Below are positions 22,201 through 32,822 of a stretch of DNA of 64,000 nucleotides, piece after piece; position 1 is the stretch's first letter, and every line of letters begins with the position of its first letter. This DNA is from Closterium sp. Naga37s-1 (lineage: Eukaryota; Streptophyta; Zygnematophyceae; Desmidiales; Closteriaceae). Under the pieces are notes generated by a model that saw only the letters and a list, made by a program, of their open reading frames with translations, was not told where the DNA came from and ran no database searches. The DNA is taken from positions 992,001 through 1,056,000 of the forward strand of contig CANJKZ010000013.1 in assembly GCA_947471745.1 (NCBI GenBank), written 5' to 3'. The translations under genes were made by a program, and so were the position numbers.

Positions 22201-23234
22201 ATTCCTTGCGGATTGACATGGCAAAGTTCCGTTCCGTGCGCGGCCAGTCCACGAACGTTTGTACTTACCGTCCTCCGGACAGAAATTTCTAAGACGCAGA
22301 AAATCACCCGCTTCTAAGTCGTATCACACCCACCTGTCTCGCGCAACAACAGCTACGTTACTCAACCTGAGTCAACCTGTCTCTACTGATAGGCCTGGCT
22401 TGATTTGCCTTCACCAGAACGCATGCGAAATTTCTGGATTGAATTGCTCTAGTCTAGACCTGTGCCAGACCACTGCCTGTGAAGAAACACGCGCATCTCG
22501 TTTCAACAAGCACGCCGACTCTTAACGAGCGCGTATCACGTAAGGATCAGCCGAAACCCCGAATCGCAACGCGCTCGACTGAAATCGCCCACTTGGCCCT
22601 CCGTGAACTTTGCGCTGGAAATACTAACTGGTTTCTTCATCCACGATGAGCCAGAGGCGCTATCGACATGATCAAACGCGGCGCGCTGAAATGTACTTGA
22701 TCTAGTGGAACGATGGAGGCGGCGGCGAAATGCTACATCAGAAGCGCGCGACGCCAATCAACCGCCCGCTAGTCCTAAGTCGCGTGAATTTGGAGGAACA
22801 CTGCTGCAGCGAAACGTGATGCGCTGACGTGAAGGCTACTTGCCGAGGTTAAAGATGGAACGTACATTTGGTGGCGTTGGCGGGTTCCCTCGCGTACTTC
22901 ACCTGCGCAACGGGAGCACACGAGAAGCCACGGATGACATCGAGATGAGACGAATGGCATCGAGATGAGACGAACGAAGTCGGTATGAGACGGATACGAA
23001 ACGGAACGATAAGAACACAGATACAGAGCTGCGGATAAGGAGGCGATCTCTAGGCAACGGCACAGCAATCAGCATGGGCTGTGGTCAGAGGAGGAACATG
23101 GCCCACGACTCGTTCTCAACCATCACTTCTGAAAGCAAGCTATTCCTGCCGGCACTCTGCTAGAAGACCTGGAACATGCGATTCGATCGGTTCACACTAA
23201 CGGCTTATGCCGTTCCTGACGCATTGCTCACCAT
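19214..23234 (-). CDS. RPL17: Cytosolic ribosomal protein uL22 (60S L17)
   Basis: Seven coding exons: 23234-23232 (the ATG alone), 22902-22866, 22028-21988, 21558-21328, 20154-20052, 19503-19436 and 19264-19214. They give 177 residues, the usual eukaryotic length. The protein lines the peptide exit tunnel of the large subunit. Family signatures are [85 protein letters not shown] and [10 protein letters not shown], with a basic tail. An intron directly after the start codon is common in eukaryotic ribosomal protein genes. Introns 3 and 4 hold partial copies of the edges of exons 4 and 5. All junctions follow GT-AG. Confidence 0.95.
20240..20300 (-). repeat. Partial copy of RPL17 exon 5
   Basis: The sequence copies the first 50-odd bases of exon 5 (20154-20052), including the acceptor AG before GTGAAGGGGCTGG. 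It lies about 140 bp upstream in the same intron. After a few substitutions it reads [16 protein letters not shown]. Confidence 0.85.
20600..20890. repeat. CTTCCGCTTCC-type repeat in RPL17 intron 4
   Basis: Degenerate repeats of CGCTTCCGCTTC and CGTTTC words occupy part of intron 4 of RPL17. They have no coding value in the gene's frame. Confidence 0.55.
21175..21262 (-). repeat. Partial copy of the 3' end of RPL17 exon 4
   Basis: The copy corresponds to the last 60-odd bases of exon 4 (ending at 21328) plus its donor, with several mismatches. It lies about 110 bp downstream of the real donor in intron 4. Confidence 0.8.
21627..21815 (-). repeat. Two decayed copies of the 5' part of RPL17 exon 4
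   Basis: Segments at about 21640-21692 and 21773-21815 resemble the exon 4 start that encodes [18 protein letters not shown]. They sit on the acceptor side of that exon, are short and diverged, and do not keep a long reading frame. Confidence 0.65.
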
Positions 23235-24038
23235 GGTGACGTGTGGGGAGGAGGAAGAGAAGGGACGAGACTACGCGGGAAAGGAGAAAGAGAAAGTGGG
23301 AGAGGAGATTTTAGGGTTAGCGCGGAGAGGGAGTTGGAGGCTGGGAGGGAGGGGAGGGGGGCTGCGAGGAGAAAGCTGGAGGCGAAGGTGGGCAAATTTG
23401 TACTCGATAAAAGGCACGGTTGAGGACCCAGAATGAGTCTAGCACACTTTCGTCTTTAATAGAGATGCGTATATGGCTTCTGGGGTGTAGACGAAAAGAA
23501 GAGATTGTTGGTGCGTCACAAAATGGAATTGGGGGCTGGGATGGTGGTTGACCACATGCTGTGTTACAGGACGCGCTATAAGACGAGGATGCCCTTATTC
23601 GGTGCTCCCTTCCAACCATCATATCCTTCTGTTATGCAAAAACAGATTCGGGTGATGGCTGTCCGCCTCGTTCCAGCAGCATGCGGCTCGAACGTCAAAT
23701 GTGCGACTCGGAAACAATCACCAAAATTTCAACCAGGCTTCCAGTCTGGAATAGCTGCAAAGCGACACTTGTTCCATGCGGATTACCTCATTCTCACACC
23801 TAATTTCACAGCTATGGCCGCCAGTTGTGCCACCGACCGGAACACAAGAGCACCCCATTGCGTGCCGCCTTAGTTCTATCGCGTCGTGGACCTGATTATT
23901 TCCTATCATAGGCTGTCATATCCGCTGAAAAGGCCTGCCGTTTCCCACTAACCCGTCTTCCCTTCCTTCATCCTTAGTGATCCTTCTGCAATCCGTGGCC
24001 CAAGGATCTGCAAAGCGCTCGCAATCATCCGCTCCACC
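23235..24038. other. Divergent promoter region between RPL17 and a secreted-protein gene
   Basis: The two flanking genes point away from each other, so this 0.8 kb should hold both promoters and 5' untranslated regions. A purine-rich stretch (23244-23390) lies directly upstream of the RPL17 start codon. No further gene is visible. Confidence 0.45.
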
Positions 24039-25777
24039 ATGGCTCTCCTCCTCGTTTTCATGGTTCCGCTGCTCCTATCCATCTCAGGCAGCGCAAATGG
24101 CGCCGGAACGTTCGGTTTGTCAAGCAGGCGAGGGCTGCAGCAGGTGGGGCAGCCGACGTGCCCTGCGCAGTGCCAGGTGGGCCCCCGAGGGCCGCTCGAT
24201 GGCTGCGACTTCGCCTTTGAGGGCTCCCTCGAATCCATCCCCACCTTCGAGTGAGCGCTCCCTGCACGCTTGCTTGGCCAATTGACCTGCTGGAGATCCC
24301 TTGGTAGTCCGAATAGAACCTCTTGGTCTGAAATGGTCGTTTCATTTTCTCTAAATACGCTTGCAGTCCCTTTTCACCGTTTATTTTTCCACTTGCATTC
24401 AAGCACTTCGTGTGATGCCCCTTTGAACTGTGATATTCTCCCTGGTTTGTAGCAAAGGTATCTACTGGAGCTTGCTTTCTTCCCATAACAATTTCTCCAC
24501 AGGATTATTTTCGTATTTACAGATTCTGGTCAGCTCCCTCCCTCCCTTCAGCATCGTGCCGCACAAACACCACTGGGGGCGAATTACCATAAGCCCGTCC
24601 ATGCTGTGAAGGAGGGCTCTTGTGACGGCTAAGGTTTCAGACTGTCACTGGGGCCGAATCAAAAGCCATATCTCGTACCAGCTGTTACCATTGTCAAGAC
24701 CTGAAAAAGTCTTTCCCCTCCCCCACCTTATCCCGCTTTCTCCCCGCTCCTTTATCCAGCATCGTGCCACTCAACGCCACAGTGTGCGACTTCGCGATAA
24801 GCCCGCCAGTGGTGGTCAAGGAGGGCAGCGGGGTGACCATCTCAAGCACGGGCATCGCCACCTAGTGACTCACATCTCTGCCCTCCCGTTTCCCTTCTCC
24901 TCCCCCGCCCACGCACTGCGCATCCTTCCAAACCAGCATCGTGCCACCCAACGCTACAGCGGGCGACTTTGCGATCAGCCCGGCAGTGGTGGTGAAGGAG
25001 GGCAGCGGGGTGACCATCTCAAGCACCGGCATCGCCACCTTCTTCTGCACCACGGCGCTCACGGGCCCGTGCGACGCTGGTAACCAGTTCTACGTCACCT
25101 CGGAAGGCAACAGCTCCCGGGTCTTCGTGCGCTCCTTCAGCCAGGTGGGGTTCTTGTCTTCTGGAAAATTTGCAGAATTCGGCGGTATTTCAAGAAAGAT
25201 CTACCTCTGATGTATGCCAGTGAACGATTCGTGGTGACAATCTCCTCTCTGCACACCTCGTTCCATGTGCTTCCAGGATTTTTCCCTGTGCACTTTTGTC
25301 TGTGGGTGTGTGTCCTCCTCCTCCCCATATCCCCCCTGCAGCAAGCGGTGGCGTTGGTGGGTGCGGCTGCCGATCCTCACGGCGCAGATCCCGCAGGGCG
25401 GCACAGTGCTGAACGTCAAACCCGGGGATAACAACCCTACGTAGCTGCGTCGTCTTCAAAAGACCAGCCCCAACCCACCCAGAACCTCCTTCCACATGCT
25501 TCTTGCCTGTGTGTGTCTCTCTCTCCCTCCCCCTCCCTTTCCCTCCATGCAGCAAGCTGTGGCGTTCTTTCAGAACAGGTGGGTGTGGCTGCCGATCCTC
25601 ACGGCGCAGATCCCCCAGGGCGGCACAGTGCTGAACATCAACCCCGGCGACAACAACCCCACGTACCCCGAGGCCCGCCGCTGCGTCGTCTTCAAGACCG
25701 GCCCAAACCCCCCGAGTACCTCCTCCTGCTGCCCTGCCAGGGCCATGCGCCCTCCTCCTCCCCGTCCCAGAACCTAA
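24039..25777 (+). CDS. Small secreted protein of unknown function
   Basis: Three exons (24039-24250, 24937-25144, 25553-25777) give about 214 residues. Residues 1-22 are a clear signal peptide (LLLVFMVPLLLSISGSANG). The mature part has paired cysteines (CPAQC, then C in DGCDF), a central segment with SGVTISSTGIATFFC and a C-terminal segment with WVWLPILTAQIPQGGTVLN and a Pro/Arg-rich tail. I do not recognise a family; the Val/Thr/Ser pattern suggests a beta-rich extracellular domain. The introns contain two damaged copies of exon 2 and one of exon 3. Exon choice rests on the copies that stay open and keep phase. Confidence 0.7.
24547..24863 (+). repeat. Two extra copies of exon 2 in intron 1 of the secreted-protein gene
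   Basis: Copy one (about 24549-24620) is degraded. Copy two (24761-24863) is close to the real exon (24937-25144) but stops at TAG partway. Both keep the acceptor followed by CATCGTGCC. The copy nearer to the real exon is the better preserved. Confidence 0.88.
25341..25445 (+). repeat. Extra copy of exon 3 in intron 2 of the secreted-protein gene
   Basis: CAG followed by CAAGCGGTGGCGTT copies the exon 3 start at 25553. It lacks about 12 bases after GCGTT and runs into a stop, so it is not usable as coding exon. The intronic sequence beyond it is also duplicated. Confidence 0.87.
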
Positions 25778-26355
25778 AGGAATCTAGATGTTGGATTAAT
25801 TGCCCTCAGGACCAATGGCGGGGTGGAATGGAATTGTTGGGATGGGATTTAGGTTAGTGGGCGGTATGTGAATAGAATTAGGGTTATGATGTAGCAGGGC
25901 GGGGTAAAGTGTGTGGAGGGGGGGGAGCGCGGGGCAAGGGAAAGGGACTAGAGAATATGTTCAAGAATCAATTAGTGGATGTTGCATATTAGAGTTCTTA
26001 CCATCTCTACGTTGGCTGGCACGAAGCGGTTTAAGAAAGGAAAAACGCTAGTCCAAATTCATTTACAGCTGTTCAGGTTGTGTGGTGGATAAGGGTTTGG
26101 TCTGAAAAGAGGAACATTGTACCGTACTGTTTGAATTTGAATAATGGACAATTTGATTGTTTTATCTCAAACTTATTGCCGAATTTGTAATGCAGAGCAT
26201 AAAGACATGGCTTTTTGCTTTTCACGGTTGAATCTCGGATGACATGGCACTGACATCGAGATTATCTTCACGATAACTGAGTATGCTCTGAGCTGTGAGC
26301 AGCCTATCACGTCTCTAAGCTGCACATTACTCGCATTGGCCACGCAACTCTGCGA
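25778..26355. other. Spacer upstream of the larC-like gene
   Basis: The 3' region of the secreted-protein gene lies on the left. AT-rich sequence and a likely promoter for the larC-like gene lie on the right. No coding signal is visible. Confidence 0.4.
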
Positions 26356-29300
26356 TTGGTCGAAATGGGGTCCACCTCGATACCGTGTTGGCGTCATTGC
26401 GACGCAAAGGTCGTACTCGATTCGCGGATACACGCGGTCCGGTCGTCGACCTCATCGAGCTTACACAGGCCGTCGTCGCGAGCGTCGTTAGGGTTAACTA
26501 GCGACGCGAGCCGATCGTGGATTGTTTCTAGGAATTTAGTGGCAATCGATCCCAGAATTCCCGGCACTCATCGCGGTTTGCAGCGCGCCGTTCGTCCAGG
26601 CATTTGTTACCAGAAATGGAATAAGCATGGGAATAATGCGAAGGGTACTCGATATAAGCAATTGCTCGTTAGGGGACATAAGCTAGGGAATTCGCGAGGG
26701 CATGGAAGTCAAGTTCAGGAGGAACCAGAAGGCAAGGGCGTGGGGTTCCGTGGTGTCGTGATTGTGGAGGGGCAAGACGTTGATGACTCAGATTCACGCG
26801 CACCCGCCATTCGGCATAGTCACACTCTCGACGGGCCTTATGCTCAGGAGCACGCCCATGCTCATAAACACACTCACGACCAGAATCATACCCATGATCA
26901 AGATCATCACCATGAGCATGGCACACATTCACATTCACATGACCATGACCATCACACACATTCACATGACCGCGGCCACGACCATTCACATGACCATGAC
27001 CATGACCATGACCATGACCATGACCATGACCATCACACACATTCACGAGCCCACAGCCATACCCATAACCATTCACATGACCATTCACATTACCATGATC
27101 CTAAATCACATTCACGAGCCCACAGCCATACCCATAACCATTCACATGACCATTCACATTACCATGATCCTAAATCACATTCACGAGCCCACAGCCATAC
27201 CCCTGGCCACAGTCACAGCCGTAGCCATAACTCCAACTCCTCCTCCCCATCCTCCACCTCTGCGCACACCCAACTTTCACCAACACACCCACCAGCACCG
27301 CATTCCCACCAACCACCACCGCATTCCCACCCATCCTCTCCGCATCAACCGCTCTTCCTCCCATCCACGTGGCGCCCGCGGAACCCCCCACTGAAACGCG
27401 GGGAAGGAGCGGGGAAGCTTCTGTTCATAGACGCACACGTGGCAGGTGCGGCAGGGGACATGCTAGTAGCAGCACTGCTGGACTTGGGCGTGCCATCAAC
27501 AGTGGTGGAGGGGGCAGTGGAGGCGATGGGGCTCTCTCATGTGACTTGCAGGGTGGAGGCGACTCAACGATCCGCTATCACTGCCCCGCTGTAAGTGCTG
27601 TCTCATGTGATAATAGCATTGACGCAGGGGACATGCTGGTAGCAGCGCTGATTCTTTGGGGGCCCAAAGGTCACCTCAATTGACACAGGGGACATGCTGG
27701 TAGCAGCACTGCTGGGCCTGGGCGTGCCATCAACAGTGGTGGAGGGGGCAGTGGAGGCCATGGGGCTGTCTCATTTCACATGCCGGGTGGAGGCGACTCA
27801 ACGATCCGCTATTGCTGCTCTGCTGTAAGAGCTGAACCATTTTTTCTTCTTCCCACTTTCCGTAAACCTTCCGGTTACCCTTTCTCGCACCTTCCTGGCA
27901 GCTTCTCGGTGGATGACGGGGCGAACCAGCCCTACAGGGACTACGCGGCCATCCGCCATCTGCTGGCCAATAGCAGCCTGCCACGTGGCGCCAGGGACAT
28001 TGCCAGCCGGGCGTTTCGGCTGCTAGCGGAGGCGGAGGCGTGTGTGCATGGCATGGCGATGGATGACGTGCATTTCCATGAGGTGAATGTTGATGGTTGT
28101 GTGTGTGTGTGGCATGGCGGCGGATGACGGCGTGATAACCAAACCACCACCAAACCACCACACAGAGCGTGATAATCGGATGGAGGCATGTGTGCATGGC
28201 ATGGCGGTGGATGACGTGCATTTCCATGAGGTGAGTGCATGCACCCGTGGGTGCACACACAGCAAAAGCAGGCTTTGCGCCGTGGATGGAGGCGTGTGTG
28301 CATGGCATGGCCGTGGATGACGTTCACTTCCATGAGGTGATGGCTATGGTGGCAGTCTTATGTTCATGATCATACATTATACAGGCGTGCACCCATTCAC
28401 CCATGGAGGCGTGCGTGCATGGCATGTCGGTAGATGACGTGCACTTCCATGAGGTGATGGCTGGGATGGTGATGGTGGTGTGGTGGGGCGGCAGTATTAT
28501 GTACATGATCATACATGATTCAGGCATGCACCCGCGTTGGCATGCACCCGCGTTGGCATGCATGCATCACAACACCCATTCACCCATGGAGGCGTGTGTG
28601 CATGGCATGGCCGTGGATGATGTTCATTTCCATGAGGTGGTGATGGTGATGGTGGCAGCATTATAGTATTATGCATAGTCATGCACCCATGCACCCATGC
28701 ACCCATGCACCCATGCACCCATGCACCCATGCACCCATGCACCCATGCACCCATGCACCCATGCACCCATGCACCCATGCACCCATGCACCCATGCACCC
28801 GTGCACCCATGCACCCATGCATCCATAATCCCGTGTTTCTTTCCTGCAGGTGGTTGCAGCAGTGAACACGGACATGTGTGGACATGTGTGGACATGTGTG
28901 GACTCGTCTTCCATGCGCTCATATAGCCACATGCTCATGTAACCCATGCACCAATGACACCTAACATGCAGGTGGGCGCGGTGGACAGCATAGTGGACAT
29001 GGTGGCGGCAGCAGCAGATGTGTGTGGATTCTTCTTCCATTCACTCATGCACCCACATGCCCATACCACCCATGCACCAATGAAACCTATCCTGCAAGTA
29101 GGAGCGGTGGACAGCATAGTGGACATGGTGGCGGCAGCAGCAGCCATTGACGGCGTGTATGCACCCATGCCTCTGTATTTGCATGCTTCCTTGCTGCAGG
29201 TGGGAGCGGTGGACAACATAGCATAGTTGACATGGTGGCAGCAGCAGCAGCAGTGAATGCCTTATGTGCACCCATGCACTCATACACGTCTGTGTAAACC

Positions 29301-30144
29301 CATGCACCCACATAACCCATACCCCCTATGTGCAGGTAGGCGCGGTGGATAGCATAGTGGACATGGTGGCGGCAGCAGCAGCCATTGATACCGTGCAAGC
29401 ACCCATGCACTCACTCACCCACATACGCTTACAACACAACCTGCATGAACATTCTGCCCTTGCTTACCACAGGTGGGCGCAGTGGACAGCATAGTGGACA
29501 TGGTGGCGGCAGCAGCAGCCATAGACTTCATCGCACCATCGCACATAGCAGCCTCGCCCCTACCCATGGCACGAGGCATCATCACTGGCGCTGCTCACGG
29601 CCCCCTGCCCTCCCCCGCCCCCGCCACCCTCGAGATCCTTTGTCGGTGAGTCAATGCAGTCAACCCCAGTCAATCTCAGTCAATCTAGTCAACCCACGAC
29701 CTCAACCCAGTCAAGCAACAGAATCCACAGTCTGTCCCTGCTGTTGGAGTCGCCGCGTGACTCATCTACCGGTGGACAAACTCGAGACTCATCTACCAAA
29801 CTCGACGCTCTCTGCTGGTGGTCAAAGCAGCACAACTCTCTTCCCCACCGTCCCACTCTCTTTTTTCTTGCTGTCAAGCTCTTCTTTTCCCTTCCCTGAA
29901 TCCCCTCTCCCTTGCCCCCCCCCCCCCTCCTCGGTCCCACAACAGAGCATCTATCCCCACATTCGCTGCAGGGTGCAAGGGCGAGTTGGTCACCCCGACA
30001 GGTGCAGCCCTCCTTGGCGCCATCACTCACACTTGGACCCCCTGGCCTGAATGCCGCCCTTGCCGAGCCTCGTACGGAGCTGGCACCAAGGTTCGGCAGG
30101 ACCGGCCCAACCTGCTGCGACTGGTGCTGGCAGATCCAATGTGA
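26356..30144 (+). CDS. larC: LarC-like nickel-cofactor maturation protein with His-rich tract (N-terminal half only)
   Basis: Four exons (26356-27590, 27902-28082, 29473-29645, 29946-30144) give about 595 residues. LarC inserts nickel into the pincer cofactor of lactate racemase-type enzymes. Residues 1-85 are rich in Ser and Arg and could be an organelle transit peptide. Residues 150-300 are a His/Asp-rich tract. LarC signatures follow: LLFIDAHVAGAAGDML (near 354), EAEACVHGMAMDDVHFHEV, VGAVDSIVDMVAAAAAID, ASPLPMARG, HGPLPSPAPATLEIL, GELVTPTGAALLGAI and a final RPNLLRLVLADPM. Bacterial LarC continues with a second domain after this point; none is seen here, which matches the LarC1 half that some bacteria make separately. 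Introns hold many copies of exon edges. The start codon is uncertain. Confidence 0.85.
26850..27240 (+). repeat. His-rich coding repeat in the larC-like gene
   Basis: Repeats of CATGACCATGAC (near 26937-27035) encode HDHDHD. They are followed by a 69-bp unit starting at 27041, 27110 and 27179 that encodes 23 residues rich in His, Ser and Thr. The tract is in frame and could bind nickel or zinc. Confidence 0.88.
27622..27832 (+). repeat. Two copies of the 3' end of larC exon 1
   Basis: A short copy (27623-27655) and a nearly complete one (27685-27828) repeat the exon 1 end, from GGGGACATGCTGGTAGC to its donor GTAAG. Each begins behind a CAG that could act as an acceptor. The second could be read as an alternative 3' part of exon 1. 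Confidence 0.88.
28087..28660 (+). repeat. Four copies of the 3' end of larC exon 2
   Basis: Copies near 28181-28234, 28287-28340, 28403-28460 and 28585-28640 each repeat the exon 2 end that encodes ACVHGMAVDDVHFHEV, with the donor. Sequence is strongly conserved across copies, and intron sequence between them is repeated less exactly. Confidence 0.9.
28679..28832. repeat. Nonamer minisatellite CATGCACCC
   Basis: About 16 near-perfect copies of a 9-bp unit (ATGCACCC plus C) lie in intron 2 of the larC-like gene. Both strands are open as a consequence of the 9-bp period, which is not evidence of coding. Confidence 0.93.
28969..29400 (+). repeat. Four copies of the 5' end of larC exon 3
   Basis: Copies start near 28971, 29100, 29200 and 29337, each behind CAG or a close variant. 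All encode VGAVDSIVDMVAAAA, the conserved LarC core. The real exon starts at 29473 and alone continues into IDFIAPSHIAASPL. Confidence 0.9.
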
Positions 30145-30630
30145 CCCCACTTATAATGTTGCACCCATGTACCGGTACATGTTTTGCACCAAGGCAGAAT
30201 ATAAACAAGGCATACCAGAAATACAGTACCAGTGCCTTTTCCCCACGTCTTCCAGTAGTAGCGCATAAGTGCTCCTGTTTTTAGAAGATACCGTAAGTAG
30301 CCAAGCCTTTGAAGGTGCCACTTTGTTCTCAATGAATCAAGCATCATACCAAAGGCACTAGAATAGAATAGAAGTGAAACACAGCACACCACAGATTCGT
30401 AACATAACCTACCATAACCTACCATAACCCACCACAGGAAAAACCCCCTCCAGGTGTTTCCACAGCCCTTTGTCGCCTCTCCCATCACATCCTCCCTCCA
30501 GATTCTCTCAGGCTTTGAGTCTTGCAAGGATAGGAGCGAGTCGCTCCATGCAGAACACACTTTTTGGGCAGCGAAAAGGACAATAGAGGAACAGAGCATC
30601 TGCTTCACTTCGGTGCGGGCAGGAGAGAGA
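30145..30630. other. Region between convergent larC-like and DsbA-like genes
   Basis: The two genes point at each other, so this holds both 3' untranslated regions. I looked here for a LarC second domain and saw none. Confidence 0.45.
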
Positions 30631-30835
30631 GACTAGCATCACTCGAGCGCCAGCTTCCTAGGGGAGCGAGAGTGCATTGCCAGGCCTGGCGAAGCCACGA
30701 GGTGTCGAGAAGCGCAGGAGGGGGCGGGAGGGGCCAGGAGGGGGCAGGAGGGGGCAGGAGGGGGTGCGAGGAGGTGCGAGGAGGTGCGAGGGGGTGCGAG
30801 GAGGTGCGAGGGGGACACGAGAGGAGGTCCCGGTG
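30631..30835 (-). repeat. Copy of the DsbA-like terminal exon, then a GGAGGGGGCA array
   Basis: 30631-30720 copies the end of the terminal exon at 30867-31043 and lies beyond its stop codon. It shares CATCACTCGAGCGCCAGCTT. From 30717 to 30830 a 9- to 10-bp unit (GGAGGGGGCA, later GGAGGTGCGA) is repeated about ten times. Confidence 0.82.
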
Positions 30836-30866
30836 TCCTCCCAGCAGCATGTGCCGGGCAGTATCA

Positions 30867-32133
30867 TCACTCGAGCGCCAGCTTCCGAGGAGAGTGAGGG
30901 TGTGATGGCAGGGCGGGCGAGTCCACGAGGGGGTCGAGGAGGGCGCGCCAGTCGTAGATGGTCCACTCGGCTGCAGCGATTGGCACTGCCACTCCGTTCA
31001 CCAGGTAGGTTGGTGTTCCCACCACTGCTCTCGAGCACCCGTACTGCACATGGGGGGGGGCGCGGGTGGGTGGAGAGGGCGGGGGGTTGTTGTGAAACGG
31101 ATCACCAAATGAGTCTCAAGCGTCTGTGGTTGAAGTCAGCTCGCTGGAGAATTGTGATGTATTTTTGAGACGTCTCAAATGTCTATTTTGGGTGGGACCA
31201 GTTCCAACATCCACACCTATTCTGATATCATTAAGCGAATGAACAACAACAAATGGTTATAATCCGGGCGGGAAATAATTAACACTTGCCCGTGCTTTCA
31301 TATTTTGCGCCCCCCCCTCTCGTTCTTCATCCTCCTCCCCATTTCCCTACATCACAGTCACTCGGTCGCCCTCACTCACTTTCTCACTCACTCACTCACT
31401 CACTCAGTTATCTCTCACCCACACACCTTGAACGCGAGTCGAGTGCGCCATTCAACCTCCGCATCCAAAAACGACCCCTTGAATCTCTCCTCGTCAATCC
31501 CGAGGCGCTCCGACGCGAGCCGCGCCAGCTGCGCCGCGACCTGCTCGGGCGTCTTTTGCCACGTGACGCTCAGCGATAGGTCGTCCTGCGCGTCGATGAC
31601 GGCGTCGATCCAATCGAACGCGAGCGAGCCGTTGATGGCGGCGACGGCGTTGGTGGCCTGCGAGGCGAAGTAGGAGTTGTGATGGAAGCTGCGTGGGAGG
31701 GGAGGGGAGGGAGTGAGGGGGGGTGCGGGAGAAAGAAGGAGCGGAACGAGGGGACTAGGCGGAAGGATGGTAAGCTTGGGGAAAGGGGAAGTAAGGGGCC
31801 GACTGACTGCTTTGGAACCTTGACGAATTTTCAAAACGAGGCTGTCGAAGCTCACGCGTTAGAAAACAGATGAACGACAAATCGGAGCTGCTTCGTCCCG
31901 TAGAACTTCGCCACGTGGCGCAACACGGGCCACGCGCTCTGGCAGGACGGACACGTCAGATCCAAGAAGGCCTCCAGCAGAACCGGCTGTCGCTCGCTGA
32001 CGTCAGCACCGTACACCAAGCCGTCGTACTGCGAGGGGATGGGGAACTGCGCTGACGTCAGCAGACACGGCGCGGCGACGACGAGAAAGAGGCAGCAGAG
32101 AGCGACGCGACGGGCGCAGATTGAGAAGCCCAT
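30867..32133 (-). CDS. Secretory-pathway DsbA-like thioredoxin-fold protein
   Basis: Three exons (32133-31856, 31688-31427, 31043-30867) give about 238 residues. The signal peptide covers residues 1-28 (VALCCLFLVVAAPCLLTSAQ). QYDGLVYG and VLLEAFLDLTCPSCQSAWPV follow, with a CPSC redox motif at the start of the first helix. A helical insert (FHHNSYFASQATNAV to WRTRLAFK) and a C-terminal GTPTYLVNGV with the cis-proline of the thioredoxin fold complete the domain. The layout matches plant thioredoxin-superfamily proteins such as the Arabidopsis At1g20225 type, as I recall that family. The protein probably acts in the ER or apoplast on disulphides. Junctions follow GT-AG and keep phase. Confidence 0.85.
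31164..31179. repeat. 16-bp perfect palindrome, ACGT centre
   Basis: TTTGAGACGTCTCAAA lies in intron 2 of the DsbA-like gene. It belongs to the TTTTGAG-N4-CTCAAAA family described in the findings. I see no clear direct repeat beside it. Confidence 0.85.
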
Positions 32134-32822
32134 GGCGGCGATTGCGGGGCGGCGGCGGCGGCAGTGGTGGCGCGCAGATGTAGAGTGAGAGTGGCGAGAG
32201 ATATCCTGCGCGCGTGCGAAAGGGGCGAAGGAGGATTTCCGCAATAGACCGTCTCTCGAGAATCTGAAACTCCGAATTTCTTCGTTCTCGGATGAGAGGA
32301 AAAGGAAGATAAAACATGGAAACGTGGGGCCCAGCTCAACCATTCTGAAAATTGAATTTCCCCCCTTCTGCAAGCGGTGTCTGCAAGATCTTCGCGCAGG
32401 CGAAATTTTGTGTGCTGGTTTACAGCAGCCTGTATTCAAAGTGGTAACAAGCGAAACTCTTGTACAGCAGCCGGCGATGGGTGGTCCAGATTCAGCGAAA
32501 GCTGGCGGTGAATGGGGCGTCGGGGGAAAGTGAAAATGCGCGCAGGGCTGGTTCTGATTCGGCAGGAGAAATGCGCTGAATGCGAGCAAGGGCGGAAGCC
32601 CGGTGGTGGCTCAGGCGCAACAAATCGGCGCAGAACAAATTCAGTGCACATGGAATCTGGGGCTCGTGAGGAGCATTCGCGTTATTGTGATGAGACCTGA
32701 AGTTCCGAACCGTGATTCACATGAATATGGGAGATTGAAGGTAAAATCGAAATTTGTAACATCTGATAAATACTGTGCTTGCGTCACCCTTCCACATTGC
32801 TTGCACAATTCCACTCATTCTG
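32134..32822. other. Spacer between DsbA-like gene start and TBC gene end
   Basis: The left part should hold the DsbA-like promoter. The right part is the 3' untranslated region of the TBC gene. No further gene is visible. Confidence 0.4.

Noticed and set aside
27685-27828. Independent second larC gene
   Set aside because: It is a copy of the end of exon 1 only, with no start region or downstream exons of its own.
28679-28832. Long open frames on both strands in the CATGCACCC array
   Set aside because: A 9-bp period keeps every frame open. The array lies inside an intron and has no domain or codon signal.
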